DNA of 64,000 nucleotides. Origin: Defluviitalea phaphyphila. GTDB lineage: Bacteria; Bacillota; Clostridia; Lachnospirales; Defluviitaleaceae. The stretch lies in assembly GCF_001466305.1 (NCBI RefSeq), contig NZ_JWID01000006.1, positions 1,757 through 65,756 of the forward strand. The letters are read 5' to 3'. Each line of letters starts with the position of its first letter. The stretch's first letter is position 1. Made by a program: the position numbers and the translations under genes. The notes beneath the pieces are model-generated. The model made no database searches and was not told where the DNA came from. It saw only the letters and a program-made list of their open reading frames with translations. Below, piece after piece: positions 1-8,453 of the stretch.

Positions 1-36
1 AAACCGCCAAGAGTGGTATTCCCCCGACGGTTTGAT
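1..36 (-). other. Possible 23S rRNA-like fragment at window edge
   Basis: Read on the minus strand, this stretch contains GGGGGAATACCACTCTTGG flanked by AAACCG and CGGTTT arms. It resembles the conserved segment of 23S rRNA domain V around the GGRAUACCACYCU sequence, by memory comparison with Bacillus and E. coli. The sequence at 37-92, between this and rpsI, does not look like rRNA, so this would be a fragment or a chance hairpin. Very uncertain because the window ends here. Confidence 0.2.
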
Positions 37-92
37 ATCGTAACAAGCATACTTTGTAATTCCAAGCAAACTTGTTTGGTAATTGATAGTAA

Positions 93-485
93 TTATCTCT
101 TTGAGAATTGAGGAGCTCTTCTTGCTGCTTTGAGTCCGTATTTCTTTCTTTCTTTCATTCTTGGGTCTCTTGTTAAGAAACCTGCTTTTTTGAGTGCTGG
201 TCTTAGTTCAGGGTCTGCTTGAAGTAATGCTCTTGCAATACCGTGACGAATAGCTCCAGCTTGACCTGTATATCCTCCACCATAAACATTTACTAGTACA
301 TCAAATTTATTTAATGTATCTGTTAATACTAAAGGTTGTTTAGCTATTACTTTTAAAGTTTCTAATCCAAAATAGTCATCCATATCTCTTTTATTTATTG
401 TAAATTTCCCATTTCCAGGAACCAAATATACTCTTGCAACTGATTTTTTTCTTCTACCTGTTCCATAATATCTTACTTCAGCCAT
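93..485 (-). CDS. rpsI: 30S ribosomal protein S9
   Basis: A 130-residue S9, the usual length. S9 binds the 3' major domain of 16S rRNA, and its basic C-terminal tail reaches the P-site tRNA. Visible hallmarks are the N-terminal [14 protein letters not shown], the central [19 protein letters not shown] and the C-terminal RRAPQFSKR, which ends with the invariant Lys-Arg. It lies 23 bp after rplM and shares its promoter and leader. A small inverted repeat at about 63-80 (CAAAC/GTTTG) follows the stop, but no clear U-tract terminator is seen before the window ends. Confidence 0.97.
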   Translation of the reverse strand: MAEVRYYGTGRRKKSVARVYLVPGNGKFTINKRDMDDYFGLETLKVIAKQPLVLTDTLNKFDVLVNVYGGGYTGQAGAIRHGIARALLQADPELRPALKKAGFLTRDPRMKERKKYGLKAARRAPQFSKR

Positions 486-508
486 TTAGATATCCTCCCT
501 TCATCCTT

Positions 509-949
509 CTAATACTTGATTTCTAATACTTCTGGTTTTTGAGCTTCATGATTATGTTCAGCGTCTCTATAAACACGAAGTTTCTTTATCATTTTTCTTC
601 CTAATTTGTTTTTAGGAAGCATTCCTTTTACTGCTAAGAAAACAGCTTTTTCTGGTTTTGTAGCCATAAGATCTCTGTATTTAATTTCTTTTAATCCACC
701 TGGATATCCTGTATGATATCTTAAATATTTTTGATCTAATTTTTTACCTGTTAATTTTACATCTTTTGCATTTATTATAATTACATGATCCCCAGTATCT
801 ACATGAGGTGTATAAATTGGTTTATGTTTTCCACGAAGAATTTTTGCTACTTCAGATGCTAGGCGTCCTAATGTCATGCCTGTTGCATCAACAACATACC
901 ATTTTCTTTCAATATTTTCAGCTTTCGCCATATATGTTGCATTACTCAT
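509..949 (-). CDS. rplM: 50S ribosomal protein L13
   Basis: A 146-residue L13, an early-assembling 23S-binding protein. It shows [16 protein letters not shown], the [22 protein letters not shown] core and [12 protein letters not shown]. The ATG at 949 is preceded by a strong GGAGGG at 6-nt spacing, giving an N-terminal extension of about six residues (MSNATY) before a second Met. It is first in a two-gene operon with rpsI and has its own perfect sigma-A promoter and a leader hairpin, so it is transcribed separately from truA. Confidence 0.97.
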   Translation of the reverse strand: MSNATYMAKAENIERKWYVVDATGMTLGRLASEVAKILRGKHKPIYTPHVDTGDHVIIINAKDVKLTGKKLDQKYLRYHTGYPGGLKEIKYRDLMATKPEKAVFLAVKGMLPKNKLGRKMIKKLRVYRDAEHNHEAQKPEVLEIKY

Positions 950-992
950 TGCATACCCTCCTTAATACTTTTATTTATTTTTCACGAATCTA

Positions 993-1020
993 TTTAAAAT
1001 CCGGGGCTAAGGATTTTAAA
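993..1020 (-). promoter_or_regulatory. Leader hairpin upstream of rplM (L13-leader-like)
   Basis: The arms at 993-1002 and 1011-1020 form a perfect 10-bp stem (TTTAAAATCC/GGATTTTAAA) with an 8-nt loop TTAGCCCC on the transcript. It sits inside the 5'-UTR between the promoter and the rplM start. Firmicutes are known to have an L13 leader element in this position that is thought to mediate autoregulation. I see position and hairpin only and did not confirm the family consensus. Confidence 0.5.
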
Positions 1021-1042
1021 GTGGCATAATTACACAAAGAAC

Positions 1043-1071
1043 ATTATATTATATCCATCCTAGCGTGTCAA
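1043..1071 (-). promoter_or_regulatory. Sigma-A promoter for rplM-rpsI
   Basis: On the minus strand, TTGACA (1066-1071) and TATAAT (1043-1048) are separated by exactly 17 nt. Both hexamers match consensus perfectly. It lies between truA and rplM, so rplM-rpsI form an independent transcription unit with a leader of about 90 nt. Confidence 0.88.
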
Positions 1072-1108
1072 GGAATATATTTTTTTTACATAGATTCCCT
1101 CTATTCTA

Positions 1109-1843
1109 CTAATATAATATTTCTACTAGGGTTAATCCTTGGGGAGGTGCTGTTTTTCCAGCTAAATTTCTATCTTTAGATAATATTATTTTTTCTATAT
1201 CTGAAGGTTCTTTTTTCCCCATTCCTATTTCTATTAAAGTCCCTGCCATTATTCTTACCATATTATATAAAAAGCCATTGCCTTTTACTTCGAATATTAT
1301 AAATGAGTCTTTTTTTAATACTTTTGCATCATAAATTGTTCTTATAGTAGTTTTTACAGAGCTTCCTGTAGAACAAAAGGATATAAAATCATGGGTTCCA
1401 ATAAAATATTTTGCTCCTTTATTCATTAAATTTAAATCTAATTTTTTAGGAATATGGACACTTATATTTCTATATTGTGGAATTTTAAATTTTTTATTTA
1501 ATATTTTATATTGGTATATCTTTTGTTTTACACTATATCTTGGATGAAAGTTTTCTTCTACTTCTTCTGCATTATTTATTATAATATCTTCTGGTAGTGC
1601 TGAATTTAAAGCATAAGGAATTCTATCTAAGGGAATAGTAGTGTCTACTTTTATTAAGGCTCTTTGCCCTAAAGCATGCACTCCTCTATCAGTCCTACTA
1701 GCTCCTATAACGGTAATATCTTGTTTAAATATTTTTTTACAGGCTTCTTCTATTTTTTGCTGAATTCCTATACCATTAGGCTGACGTTGCCATCCATTAT
1801 AATTTGTTCCATCATATGAGATTGTAAGTAATATGTTTTTCAA
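1109..1843 (-). CDS. truA: tRNA pseudouridine(38-40) synthase TruA
   Basis: A 244-residue protein that isomerises U38, U39 and U40 in the anticodon arm of tRNAs. Visible are the N-terminal SYDGTNYNGWQRQPNG, the catalytic motif GASRTDRGVHALGQ (Asp of RTDRGVHA is the nucleophile) and the C-terminal NGFLYNMVRIMAGTLIEIG. The start is TTG at 1843 with only a weak GGTG about 8 nt upstream. It follows ecfT by 63 bp, and that gap contains a small hairpin (ACTGTA/TACAGT). The ecfA1-ecfA2-ecfT-truA order is typical of Firmicutes. Confidence 0.95.
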   Translation of the reverse strand: MKNILLTISYDGTNYNGWQRQPNGIGIQQKIEEACKKIFKQDITVIGASRTDRGVHALGQRALIKVDTTIPLDRIPYALNSALPEDIIINNAEEVEENFHPRYSVKQKIYQYKILNKKFKIPQYRNISVHIPKKLDLNLMNKGAKYFIGTHDFISFCSTGSSVKTTIRTIYDAKVLKKDSFIIFEVKGNGFLYNMVRIMAGTLIEIGMGKKEPSDIEKIILSKDRNLAGKTAPPQGLTLVEILY

Positions 1844-1906
1844 TTTTAAAACACCATTCCCATACTGTATTTTTACAGTTTCTTATAATACTAATAATAC
1901 TAATTT

Positions 1907-2707
1907 TTATATGAATCGAATTAATATCATGATTAAAGTAAATATAGCTATTATTGTCATTGCAATATAATCTTTATTTTCTATTACTAACTGTTTCATT
2001 CTTGTTCTATTTTCTCCTCCACGATAACATCTAGCTTCCATTGCCATGGCTAATTCTTCTGCTCTTCTAAAAGCTGATATAAATAAAGGTACTAAAAGAG
2101 GAATTAGGCTTTTGGCTCTTTTTATAATTCCTCCACTTTCAAAATCTGCTCCTCTAGCCATTTGTGCTTTCATTATTTTGTCTGTTTCTTCTAATAATAT
2201 AGGAATAAATCTAAGGGCGATGGTCATCATCATAGCTACTTCATGGGCTGGTATACCTATTTTTTTAAAAGGATTTAAAATGCTTTCTATTCCGTCTGTT
2301 AATTGTATTGGAGAAGTTGTAAGCGTTAATATAGAAGAACCTATAATAAGAAAAATGAGTCTTGTAGCCATTAAGCCTGCTGTATATAATCCTTCTCCTG
2401 TTATAGTTATTCCTTTATAACTCCAAAGAACATGTTCTCCCGGTGTCATAAATATGTTAAGAGCTCCTGTAATAAGGATTATAACAAAAATGGCTTTTAG
2501 CCCTTTTAGCATGTATTTAATCGGCACCTTAGATAAAAATATAATTATTCCTAAAAATATTGAAGTTATACCATATCCTATATAATTATTAGCAATAAAT
2601 AGGTCGATTATGAAAATAAATGTTGCTATAATTTTTACTCTTGAATCTAATTTATGAATTAAAGAATTAGCTGGATAATATTGTCCTATTGTTATATCTC
2701 TAAACAT
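1907..2707 (-). CDS. ecfT: ECF transporter transmembrane subunit EcfT
   Basis: A 266-residue membrane protein, the scaffold of the energy-coupling-factor vitamin transporter. It links the two ATPases to exchangeable substrate-binding EcfS subunits. Several hydrophobic segments are apparent (for example residues 25-65 and 110-135, and a C-terminal helix IAMTIIAIFTLIMILIRFI). The two cytoplasmic Ala-Arg coupling motifs, MARGADF (about 183) and MEARCYRGG (about 223), are intact. It starts 8 bp after ecfA2. No EcfS gene is adjacent, which fits a group II ECF module shared by unlinked S components. Confidence 0.95.
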   Translation of the reverse strand: MFRDITIGQYYPANSLIHKLDSRVKIIATFIFIIDLFIANNYIGYGITSIFLGIIIFLSKVPIKYMLKGLKAIFVIILITGALNIFMTPGEHVLWSYKGITITGEGLYTAGLMATRLIFLIIGSSILTLTTSPIQLTDGIESILNPFKKIGIPAHEVAMMMTIALRFIPILLEETDKIMKAQMARGADFESGGIIKRAKSLIPLLVPLFISAFRRAEELAMAMEARCYRGGENRTRMKQLVIENKDYIAMTIIAIFTLIMILIRFI

Positions 2708-2715
2708 ATTTGCAC

Positions 2716-3570
2716 CTACTTTTGTTTTTTCAATATTGAAGCTATTTCTTTAGCTCCTTCTTCCACTGTTAATATGTTAGTGGAAACATCAAGTCCTTTT
2801 TCTTTTAAAGCTTTCATAATATACATAATTTGTGGAGCAGCTAATCCCATTTTTTCTAATTCTTCAACATGTTCAAAAACACTAACTGGCGCTCCATTTA
2901 AAGCTACTTTTCCTTTATGCATAACAATGATTCTATCAACTAGTTTTGCAATGTCTTCCATACTATGAGATACTAGTATAACAGTAATTCCTAAAGTTTT
3001 ATGTAATCTCTGTATTTGTGTTAGTATTTCATCTCTTCCCTTAGGGTCTAATCCTGCCGTTGGTTCATCTAAAACTAATATTTCTGGTTTCATAGCTAAA
3101 ACTCCTGCTATGGCTACTCTCCTTTTTTGTCCTCCTGATAATTCAAAAGGAGATTTTTCATACATGTCTTCTTTTATTCCTACCATATCTAAAGCTTCTT
3201 TTACTCTAGCCTCTACTTCTTCTTTTGATAATCCCATATTTTGTGGACCAAAAGCTACATCTTTAAATATTGTCATTTCAAAAAGCTGATGTTCTGGGTA
3301 TTGAAATACTAATCCTACTTTTTGTCTAATTTCTTTTAAGGAAGTATCTTTATCGTTTAATTTTTTCCCTAGGACAGTAATTGTCCCTTCTGTTGGCTTT
3401 AATAAACCATTAAAGTGCTGTATAAGCGTTGATTTCCCTGACCCTGTATGACCTATGATTCCAACAAATTCCCCTTTTTTAATGTGAATATTAATGTTAT
3501 TTAAGGCTATTTTTTCAAAAGGGGTTCCTTTACTATAGACATGGGTTACTTTCTCGAATTTAATTGCCAT
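2716..3570 (-). CDS. ecfA2: ECF transporter ATPase EcfA2
   Basis: A 284-residue ABC ATPase of the ECF module. Walker A is GHTGSGKST (about 40-48), the signature is LSGGQKRR, Walker B is [12 protein letters not shown], and the switch His is in VSHSMEDI. The C-terminal 50 residues form the extra domain typical of EcfA proteins. The ATG at 3570 overlaps the end of ecfA1 by 25 nt with GGTGG just upstream, which indicates translational coupling and 1:1 production. Paralogous to ecfA1. Confidence 0.95.
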   Translation of the reverse strand: MAIKFEKVTHVYSKGTPFEKIALNNINIHIKKGEFVGIIGHTGSGKSTLIQHFNGLLKPTEGTITVLGKKLNDKDTSLKEIRQKVGLVFQYPEHQLFEMTIFKDVAFGPQNMGLSKEEVEARVKEALDMVGIKEDMYEKSPFELSGGQKRRVAIAGVLAMKPEILVLDEPTAGLDPKGRDEILTQIQRLHKTLGITVILVSHSMEDIAKLVDRIIVMHKGKVALNGAPVSVFEHVEELEKMGLAAPQIMYIMKALKEKGLDVSTNILTVEEGAKEIASILKKQK

Positions 3571-4409
3571 ATTTCATCCACCATTTCCTCTATTGTAAGT
3601 ATTTCTGTAGAAATATTTATTCCTTGTTTTTGCATATAAAAAGCTAATTCTGTTACTTGTGGAACATCTAGTCCTAATTCTTTTAGTTTTTCTACTTGAC
3701 TAAATATTTTTCTTGGAGTATCATCCATTACAATTTTACCACGATCCATAACAACTACTCTATCTGCTTTTATAGCTTCTTCCATATAGTGAGTTATATG
3801 TATAATAGTTATATTTTCTTTTTTATTTAATCTATATATTGTTTCTAGTACTTCTTTTCTTCCTACTGGGTCTAACATAGCTGTAGGTTCATCTAATATA
3901 ATACATTCTGGCTTCATAGCTAAAACCCCTGCTATGGCTATTCTTTGTTTTTGTCCTCCTGATAATAAGTTAGGAGAATGGGTCATATATTCCGCCATTT
4001 GAACTGCATTTATAGATTCATCTACTCTTTTTCTTATTTCTTTTGGTTCTATTCCTAAATTTTCTGGTCCAAATGCAACATCTTCTTCTACTATAGCTGC
4101 TATTATTTGGTTATCAGGATTTTGAAATACCATTCCTGCTGTTTGACGAATATCCCATAGATTTTTTTGATCTTTAACATCCATCCCTTTTATTAATAAA
4201 GTTCCTCCTGTAGGATGTAAAATGGCGTTCATATGTTTTGCAAGGGTAGACTTTCCTGAACCATTATGTCCTAATATAACTACAAATTGCCCTTTTTGTA
4301 TTTCTAAATTTAATTCATCTAAAGCTCTATGTTTAGATTCAATTTCTCCTTTATCATTATGGGTATAATATTCATAAATAAGTCCCTTGCTTGTTATTAT
4401 TTTTTCCAT
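3546..4409 (-). CDS. ecfA1: ECF transporter ATPase EcfA1
   Basis: A 287-residue ABC ATPase partner of EcfA2. Walker A is GHNGSGKST, the signature LSGGQKQR, Walker [13 protein letters not shown] and the switch His lies in ITHYMEEA. I chose the ATG at 4409 because GGTGA sits a few nt upstream of it; an in-frame ATG at 4427 would add six residues but has no clear Shine-Dalgarno sequence. It is separated from rplQ by a terminator and a 50-bp palindrome, so it may have its own weak promoter or depend on read-through. Confidence 0.94.
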   Translation of the reverse strand: MEKIITSKGLIYEYYTHNDKGEIESKHRALDELNLEIQKGQFVVILGHNGSGKSTLAKHMNAILHPTGGTLLIKGMDVKDQKNLWDIRQTAGMVFQNPDNQIIAAIVEEDVAFGPENLGIEPKEIRKRVDESINAVQMAEYMTHSPNLLSGGQKQRIAIAGVLAMKPECIILDEPTAMLDPVGRKEVLETIYRLNKKENITIIHITHYMEEAIKADRVVVMDRGKIVMDDTPRKIFSQVEKLKELGLDVPQVTELAFYMQKQGINISTEILTIEEMVDEIWQLNSRK

Positions 4410-4434
4410 ATCTTCACCAGCCTTCATTAAAGCT

Positions 4435-4484
4435 TTATAATTGAAAATTAATTATTATATATAATAATTAATTTTCAATTATAA
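4435..4484. repeat. 50-bp perfect AT-rich palindrome
   Basis: The 25-nt left half (starting TTATAATTGAAAATTAATTA) is followed directly by its exact reverse complement, so the whole 50 bp is palindromic with no mismatch. It lies between the rplQ terminator and ecfA1. In RNA it could form a hairpin just upstream of the ecfA1 ribosome-binding site; in DNA it could extrude as a cruciform or be a remnant of a small inverted-repeat element. Confidence 0.9.
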
Positions 4485-4499
4485 ATTCATATATAATAT

Positions 4500-4527
4500 A
4501 GGGATTAAGAAATTCTTCTTAATCCCT
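4500..4527 (-). terminator. Terminator after rplQ
   Basis: A 12-bp perfect stem (AGGGATTAAGAA/TTCTTAATCCCT) with a 4-nt loop, a few bases after the rplQ stop. The following transcript is AU-rich (AUAUUAUAUAU) rather than a pure U-run, so termination may be partial. It marks the end of the alpha operon. Confidence 0.75.
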
Positions 4528-4533
4528 ACTTAA

Positions 4534-5064
4534 TTATACTAATTCAATAAATACTTCTTCTGCACCATCGCCCTTACGAGGTCCAATTTTTATAATTCTT
4601 GTATATCCACCTTTACGGTCTACATACTTAGGTGCTATATCAGTAAATAATTTTTCTACCATATCTACTTTTTTAGTATTTTTCCTTCTTTTTACTTTGC
4701 TAGTTTCTACTACAGGATATAAGATCTGTAGCATTTTTCTTCTAGCATTAAGACGAGATGGATTATCTTTTTTAATGGTCTTTTCTACTTCTTCAAAAAC
4801 TGTAACTTTTTTACCGTTAACTACTTCTTTTATACGTTTACCATTTTCATCTTTTTTTGCCACTTTAGCTTTAACAGTTACTTCTGTAAAATTATCTTTT
4901 TCTTTAATAGCAAGAGTAATAAGTTTCTCCGCAATTTTTCTAATTTCTTTAGCTTTGGCTTCAGTTGTTTTTATTTTTCCATAATATAATAAATTAGTTA
5001 CTTGATTTCTCAACAATGCTTTACGTTGAGAAGAAGTACGACCTAGTTTTCTGTATCCAGCCAT
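4534..5064 (-). CDS. rplQ: 50S ribosomal protein L17, long form
   Basis: A 176-residue L17, against about 113-130 in most bacteria. The family core is split: residues 1-56 ([18 protein letters not shown]...LITLAIK), an inserted charged segment at about 57-102, the [10 protein letters not shown] block, a basic insert at about 118-131, then VEKLF and the conserved GGYTRI-GPRKGD-EVFIELV end. L17 sits near the polypeptide exit tunnel. Of two adjacent ATGs I chose the second (5064), which has 7-nt spacing from AGGAGG. Last gene of the alpha operon. Confidence 0.95.
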   Translation of the reverse strand: MAGYRKLGRTSSQRKALLRNQVTNLLYYGKIKTTEAKAKEIRKIAEKLITLAIKEKDNFTEVTVKAKVAKKDENGKRIKEVVNGKKVTVFEEVEKTIKKDNPSRLNARRKMLQILYPVVETSKVKRRKNTKKVDMVEKLFTDIAPKYVDRKGGYTRIIKIGPRKGDGAEEVFIELV

Positions 5065-5100
5065 CATTCAACCTCCTTTTCGTAAACATAAACAATCAAT

Positions 5101-6060
5101 TTAGTCGTCACTTGGCTTTAGTGAAAAGCCTAATTCCGCAAGTTTATTCAATACTTCTTCTAAGGATTTTTTACCTAAATTACGCACTTTCATCATTTCT
5201 TCTTCGGTTTTATTAGTTAAATCTTCTACTGTATTAATACCTGCTCGTTTTAAGCAGTTGTAAGAACGAACAGATAAATCTAACTCTTCGATAGTCATTT
5301 CTAACGCTTTTTCTTTTTTATCTTCTTCTTTTTCAACTATCACTTCAACATTTTTAGCATTTTCTGATAAATTTATAAATAAATTCAAATGTTCACTTAA
5401 AACTTTAGCACCTAAGCTAACTGCTTCGTCCGGTTTCATAGCTCCATTTGTCCATACTTCTAATGTTAATTTATCATAATCAGTAATTTGTCCAACTCTT
5501 GTATTTTCAACATTAAAATTAACACGACTTACCGGAGTAAAAATAGAATCTACAGGAATTACTCCTATAGGTTGGTCTTTAGTTTTATTTTTATCAGAAC
5601 TTACATATCCTCTACCTTTTACGATAGTCATTTCCATAAATAATTTGCTATCTGGGCCTCCACTTAATGTAGCAATATGAAGGTCTGGATTTACTATTTC
5701 AATATCTGAATCTACTTTTATATCTGCTGCCGTAACTTCACATTCTCCTGAAGCTTCTATATAAGCAACTTTAGGTTCGAAACTATCACTGTGATTTCTT
5801 ATAGCAAGATTCTTGATATTAAGAATAATCTCTGTTACGTCTTCTTTCACTCCTGGGATTGTGCTAAATTCATGAAGTACATTTTCAATTTTAACACTAC
5901 TAACGGCAGAACCAGGAAGAGAAGAAAGTAATATTCTTCTAAGCCCATTACCCAAAGTTGTTCCATATCCTCTTTCTAAAGGTTGCACAACGAAACGTCC
6001 ATATTTCCCATCTTCTGATAACTCAGCGATTTCAATATTAGGTTTTTCAATTCCAAACAC
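5101..6060 (-). CDS. rpoA: RNA polymerase alpha subunit
   Basis: A 319-residue alpha subunit. The N-terminal domain ([32 protein letters not shown]) drives dimerisation and binds beta and beta'. After an acidic, lysine-rich linker the C-terminal domain ([23 protein letters not shown] and [11 protein letters not shown]) contacts UP-element DNA and activators. The start is GTG at 6060 with GGAGGG 8 nt upstream. It sits between rpsD and rplQ, as in other Firmicutes. Confidence 0.98.
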   Translation of the reverse strand: MFGIEKPNIEIAELSEDGKYGRFVVQPLERGYGTTLGNGLRRILLSSLPGSAVSSVKIENVLHEFSTIPGVKEDVTEIILNIKNLAIRNHSDSFEPKVAYIEASGECEVTAADIKVDSDIEIVNPDLHIATLSGGPDSKLFMEMTIVKGRGYVSSDKNKTKDQPIGVIPVDSIFTPVSRVNFNVENTRVGQITDYDKLTLEVWTNGAMKPDEAVSLGAKVLSEHLNLFINLSENAKNVEVIVEKEEDKKEKALEMTIEELDLSVRSYNCLKRAGINTVEDLTNKTEEEMMKVRNLGKKSLEEVLNKLAELGFSLKPSDD

Positions 6061-6141
6061 CCGATAAGCCCTCCTTTTTTGTTTTTAATCATATTGAGGG
6101 TGACAATATACCATATAGCATTTTCCCAAAAACACTTATAA

Positions 6142-6768
6142 TTATTTTGAATATAGCTCTACTATAAGTGTTTCTTGAACATCAGTATCGATTTGATCTC
6201 TATTTGGTAAAGAAATAACTTTACCACTTAAGTTATCTTTGTCAGCTTCAAGCCATTCGGGTACAATTCTAGATGATGTTGTTTCAACTATCTCTTTAAA
6301 TCTTTCAAGATTTCTAGAATCTTCTTTTATTTCTATAACATCTCCAACTTTTACTTCATAAGATGGGATATTTACTTTTTTACCATTTACTAGAATATGA
6401 TTATGACGAACAACTTGTCTTGCTTCTGTTCTTGAACGTCCATATCCTAAACGATAAACTACGTTATCTAATCTCATTTCTAATAAACGAAGTAAATTTT
6501 CCCCTGTAATACCTGGAATACGATCTGCTTTTTTGAAATAATTTGCAAATTGTGTTTCAAGAACACCATAAATTCTTTTTGCTTTTTGCTTTTCACGAAG
6601 CTGAAGTCCATATTCTGATAATTTTTTTCTATTTTGTCCATGTTGCCCTGGAGCATAAGGTCTTATATCTACAGGACACTTTTGTGAAAAACACTTTTCT
6701 CCTTTTAAATACAGTTTTTGCCCTTCTCTACGGCATAATCTGCAAACAGGTCCTCTATATCTTGCCAT
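6142..6768 (-). CDS. rpsD: 30S ribosomal protein S4
   Basis: A 208-residue S4, a primary 16S-binding assembly protein. The N-terminal cysteines (CRLCRREG and CFSQKCPVD) form a zinc-binding version. [38 protein letters not shown] is the S4 RNA-binding domain. It lies between rpsK and rpoA. The 81-bp gap to rpoA holds no clear terminator. In some Firmicutes S4 autoregulates through a separate leader; none is obvious here. Confidence 0.97.
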   Translation of the reverse strand: MARYRGPVCRLCRREGQKLYLKGEKCFSQKCPVDIRPYAPGQHGQNRKKLSEYGLQLREKQKAKRIYGVLETQFANYFKKADRIPGITGENLLRLLEMRLDNVVYRLGYGRSRTEARQVVRHNHILVNGKKVNIPSYEVKVGDVIEIKEDSRNLERFKEIVETTSSRIVPEWLEADKDNLSGKVISLPNRDQIDTDVQETLIVELYSK

Positions 6769-6788
6769 TTTATCTACACCTCCTAAAT

Positions 6789-7190
6789 CTAAACTCTTCT
6801 ACGTTTTGGTGGACGACATCCATTATGGGGAACTGGCGTAACATCTTTAATCATTGTTACTTCTAATCCTGCTGCTTGAAGAGCACGAATAGCCGCTTCC
6901 CTACCAGATCCAGGTCCTTTTACTAATACTTCAACAGATTTTAATCCATGTTCCATAGCTGCTTTTGCTGCAGTGTCTGCAGCCATTTGAGCTGCATAAG
7001 GAGTGGACTTTCTTGATCCTCTAAATCCTAATTGACCAGCACTTGCCCATGAAAGAGCATTTCCATTCATGTCTGTTAATGTTACAATTGTATTGTTAAA
7101 AGTAGACTTTATATGCGCTTGACCCCGCTCAACATTTTTTCTTTCACGACGTCTACGGGTTGTTGCTCTTTTAGCTACTTTCTTTGCCAT
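6789..7190 (-). CDS. rpsK: 30S ribosomal protein S11
   Basis: A 133-residue S11, a platform protein of the 30S subunit. Visible are [59 protein letters not shown] and the C-terminal [18 protein letters not shown], all family hallmarks. Preceded by a GGAGG site and placed 22 bp after rpsM. Confidence 0.98.
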   Translation of the reverse strand: MAKKVAKRATTRRRRERKNVERGQAHIKSTFNNTIVTLTDMNGNALSWASAGQLGFRGSRKSTPYAAQMAADTAAKAAMEHGLKSVEVLVKGPGSGREAAIRALQAAGLEVTMIKDVTPVPHNGCRPPKRRRV

Positions 7191-7212
7191 TTTATATAAC
7201 CTCCTTTAACCC

Positions 7213-7581
7213 TTATTTTTTCTTGTTAGCAACGGTTCTTCTTGGCCCTTTTCTTGTTCTAGCATTATTCTTTGTATTTTGTCCTCTTACAGGAAGTCCT
7301 CTTCTATGACGAATTCCTCTATAACAACCTATTTCCATAAGACGTTTTATATTTAGAGCAATTTCTCTACGTAAATCTCCCTCAACCACTTGAGTCTTTT
7401 CAATAATTTCACGAAGCTTTCCTACTTCTTCATCTGTTAAATCTCTTACTCTTGTATCTGGGTCAATTCCTGCTTCTTTTAAAATTCTAAGAGAACTAGA
7501 ACGACCAATCCCATAAATATAGGTAAGACCGATTTCTACACGTTTATCTCTTGGTAAATCTACTCCTGCAATACGTGCCAT
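7213..7581 (-). CDS. rpsM: 30S ribosomal protein S13
   Basis: A 122-residue S13, which contacts the P-site tRNA and bridges to the 50[27 protein letters not shown], the [26 protein letters not shown] block and the basic KKK tail are diagnostic. A 193-bp gap separates it from rpmJ and contains a strong hairpin followed by a candidate sigma-A promoter, so rpsM may head a semi-independent rpsM-rpsK-rpsD-rpoA-rplQ transcript. Confidence 0.98.
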   Translation of the reverse strand: MARIAGVDLPRDKRVEIGLTYIYGIGRSSSLRILKEAGIDPDTRVRDLTDEEVGKLREIIEKTQVVEGDLRREIALNIKRLMEIGCYRGIRHRRGLPVRGQNTKNNARTRKGPRRTVANKKK

Positions 7582-7671
7582 AAAATGTGTGCACCTCCTA
7601 CAATCTTATTTTTTATCTATTATCATACTCTCTTCTATCAGCAATAACTTTTTACAACAGCCGCTTATGAG

Positions 7672-7700
7672 ATTATATAATAAATTATATAATTTATCAA
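7672..7700 (-). promoter_or_regulatory. Candidate internal sigma-A promoter for rpsM-rplQ
   Basis: On the minus strand, TTGATA (7695-7700) and TATAAT (7672-7677) are separated by 17 nt. It sits just downstream of a 12-bp hairpin that follows rpmJ. The region is very AT-rich, so a chance match is possible, but spacing and position fit a promoter for the alpha operon. Confidence 0.55.
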
Positions 7701-7727
7701 TTATTTTATTTTTAAATTTATCATTAA

Positions 7728-7760
7728 GCTTGCCTAAGGTTTCTTGCCCCTTAGACAAGC
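7728..7760 (-). terminator. Strong hairpin after rpmJ (terminator or attenuator)
   Basis: The arms at 7728-7739 and 7749-7760 form a 12-bp stem (GCTTGTCTAAGG/CCTTAGGCAAGC, one G-U pair) with a 9-nt loop. It begins 14 nt after the rpmJ stop. The downstream transcript (UUAAUGAUAAAUUU) lacks a U-run, so it may be a processing or stability element rather than an efficient terminator. Confidence 0.55.
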
Positions 7761-7774
7761 ATATAATATTTTTA

Positions 7775-7888
7775 TTATCCTTGTTTTTGCTTATGTTTTG
7801 GATTTTCGCAAATAACACGAATGCGACCTTTTCTTTTTATTACTTTACATTTTTCACAAATAGGTTTTACAGAAGGTCTTACTTTCAT
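7775..7888 (-). CDS. rpmJ: 50S ribosomal protein L36
   Basis: A 37-codon gene encoding [20 protein letters not shown] followed by [17 protein letters not shown]. It has the zinc ligands CxxC, C and H of the canonical C+ form. L36 is a small 23S-binding protein of the 50S subunit. The ATG at 7888 has AAAGGAGA upstream. It lies 26 bp after infA, as in most Firmicutes spc operons. Confidence 0.96.
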   Translation of the reverse strand: MKVRPSVKPICEKCKVIKRKGRIRVICENPKHKQKQG

Positions 7889-7914
7889 TTGCTTATCTCC
7901 TTTCTTAATTCGAA

Positions 7915-8133
7915 TTATTTGGATCTCCAAACAATTCGACCTTTTGTTAAATCATAGGGAGAAAGTTCAACAGTAACTTTATCCCCCGGTAAAATACGAA
8001 TAAAGTTCATTCGAAGTTTACCAGATATATGTGCTAAAATTTTATGCCCATTTTCTAATTCAACATTAAACATTGCATTTGGTAATTTTTCTAGCACAGT
8101 TCCTTCTACTTCAATAACATCACTTTTCGCCAA
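7915..8133 (-). CDS. infA: Translation initiation factor IF-1
   Basis: A 72-residue OB-fold factor that binds the ribosomal A site during initiation. [46 protein letters not shown] and the TKGRIVWR end are diagnostic. I chose TTG at 8133 because it gives the family's usual 72 residues and has AGGAG about 10 nt upstream. An in-frame ATG at 8151 would add six residues (MRRRDT) with a weaker AAGG; this remains possible. Follows the KOW-domain gene. Confidence 0.95.
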   Translation of the reverse strand: MAKSDVIEVEGTVLEKLPNAMFNVELENGHKILAHISGKLRMNFIRILPGDKVTVELSPYDLTKGRIVWRSK

Positions 8134-8152
8134 GGTATCACGTCTCCTCATT

Positions 8153-8434
8153 TTAATCCTTTTTATTAGAAGAAGGATAATATTTTTTTAATGCTTTTTT
8201 TATATCTGAATCCGTAATTTTTTTCCCTTCTTCTATATTCTTTTTTATATGGTCTATTATATCATGTGTTTTTTGCACATGTATATTTTTTTTCTTTTTT
8301 GGCTTTTCCAATTTTCTCAAGGATCCATCTACTAAATATAGGTACTGCTTATCTACCTTTATAACAATAAATGGTCTTCCTTTATCTCGACCTGACTTGG
8401 AAAATACAACCTGACCGATGGTATATTCATTCAT
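8153..8434 (-). CDS. KOW-domain RNA-binding protein (L14e/L27e-like)
   Basis: A 93-residue protein with an N-terminal KOW-type barrel ([24 protein letters not shown]...[19 protein letters not shown]) and a charged helical tail. It resembles the KOW proteins, distantly related to archaeal/eukaryotic L14e, that sit between map and infA in many Clostridia. It probably binds RNA on the ribosome, but its function is not established. The ATG at 8434 has AGGTGA at 6-nt spacing; an in-frame upstream extension to 8485 overlaps map and lacks family similarity. Confidence 0.85.
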   Translation of the reverse strand: MNEYTIGQVVFSKSGRDKGRPFIVIKVDKQYLYLVDGSLRKLEKPKKKKNIHVQKTHDIIDHIKKNIEEGKKITDSDIKKALKKYYPSSNKKD

Positions 8435-8453
8435 ATTTTTCACCTGACCTCTT

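Noticed and set aside
808-1029. Plus-strand reading frame over the rplM start and leader
   Set aside because: It is antisense to rplM and its promoter region, has no ribosome-binding site of note and no recognisable protein features.
2046-2420. 124-codon plus-strand frame inside ecfT
   Set aside because: Shadow of the hydrophobic ecfT frame; no independent start signal.
7606-7818. 70-codon minus-strand frame between rpmJ and rpsM
   Set aside because: It overlaps the end of rpmJ in another frame and covers the hairpin and candidate promoter; low-complexity AT-rich translation.
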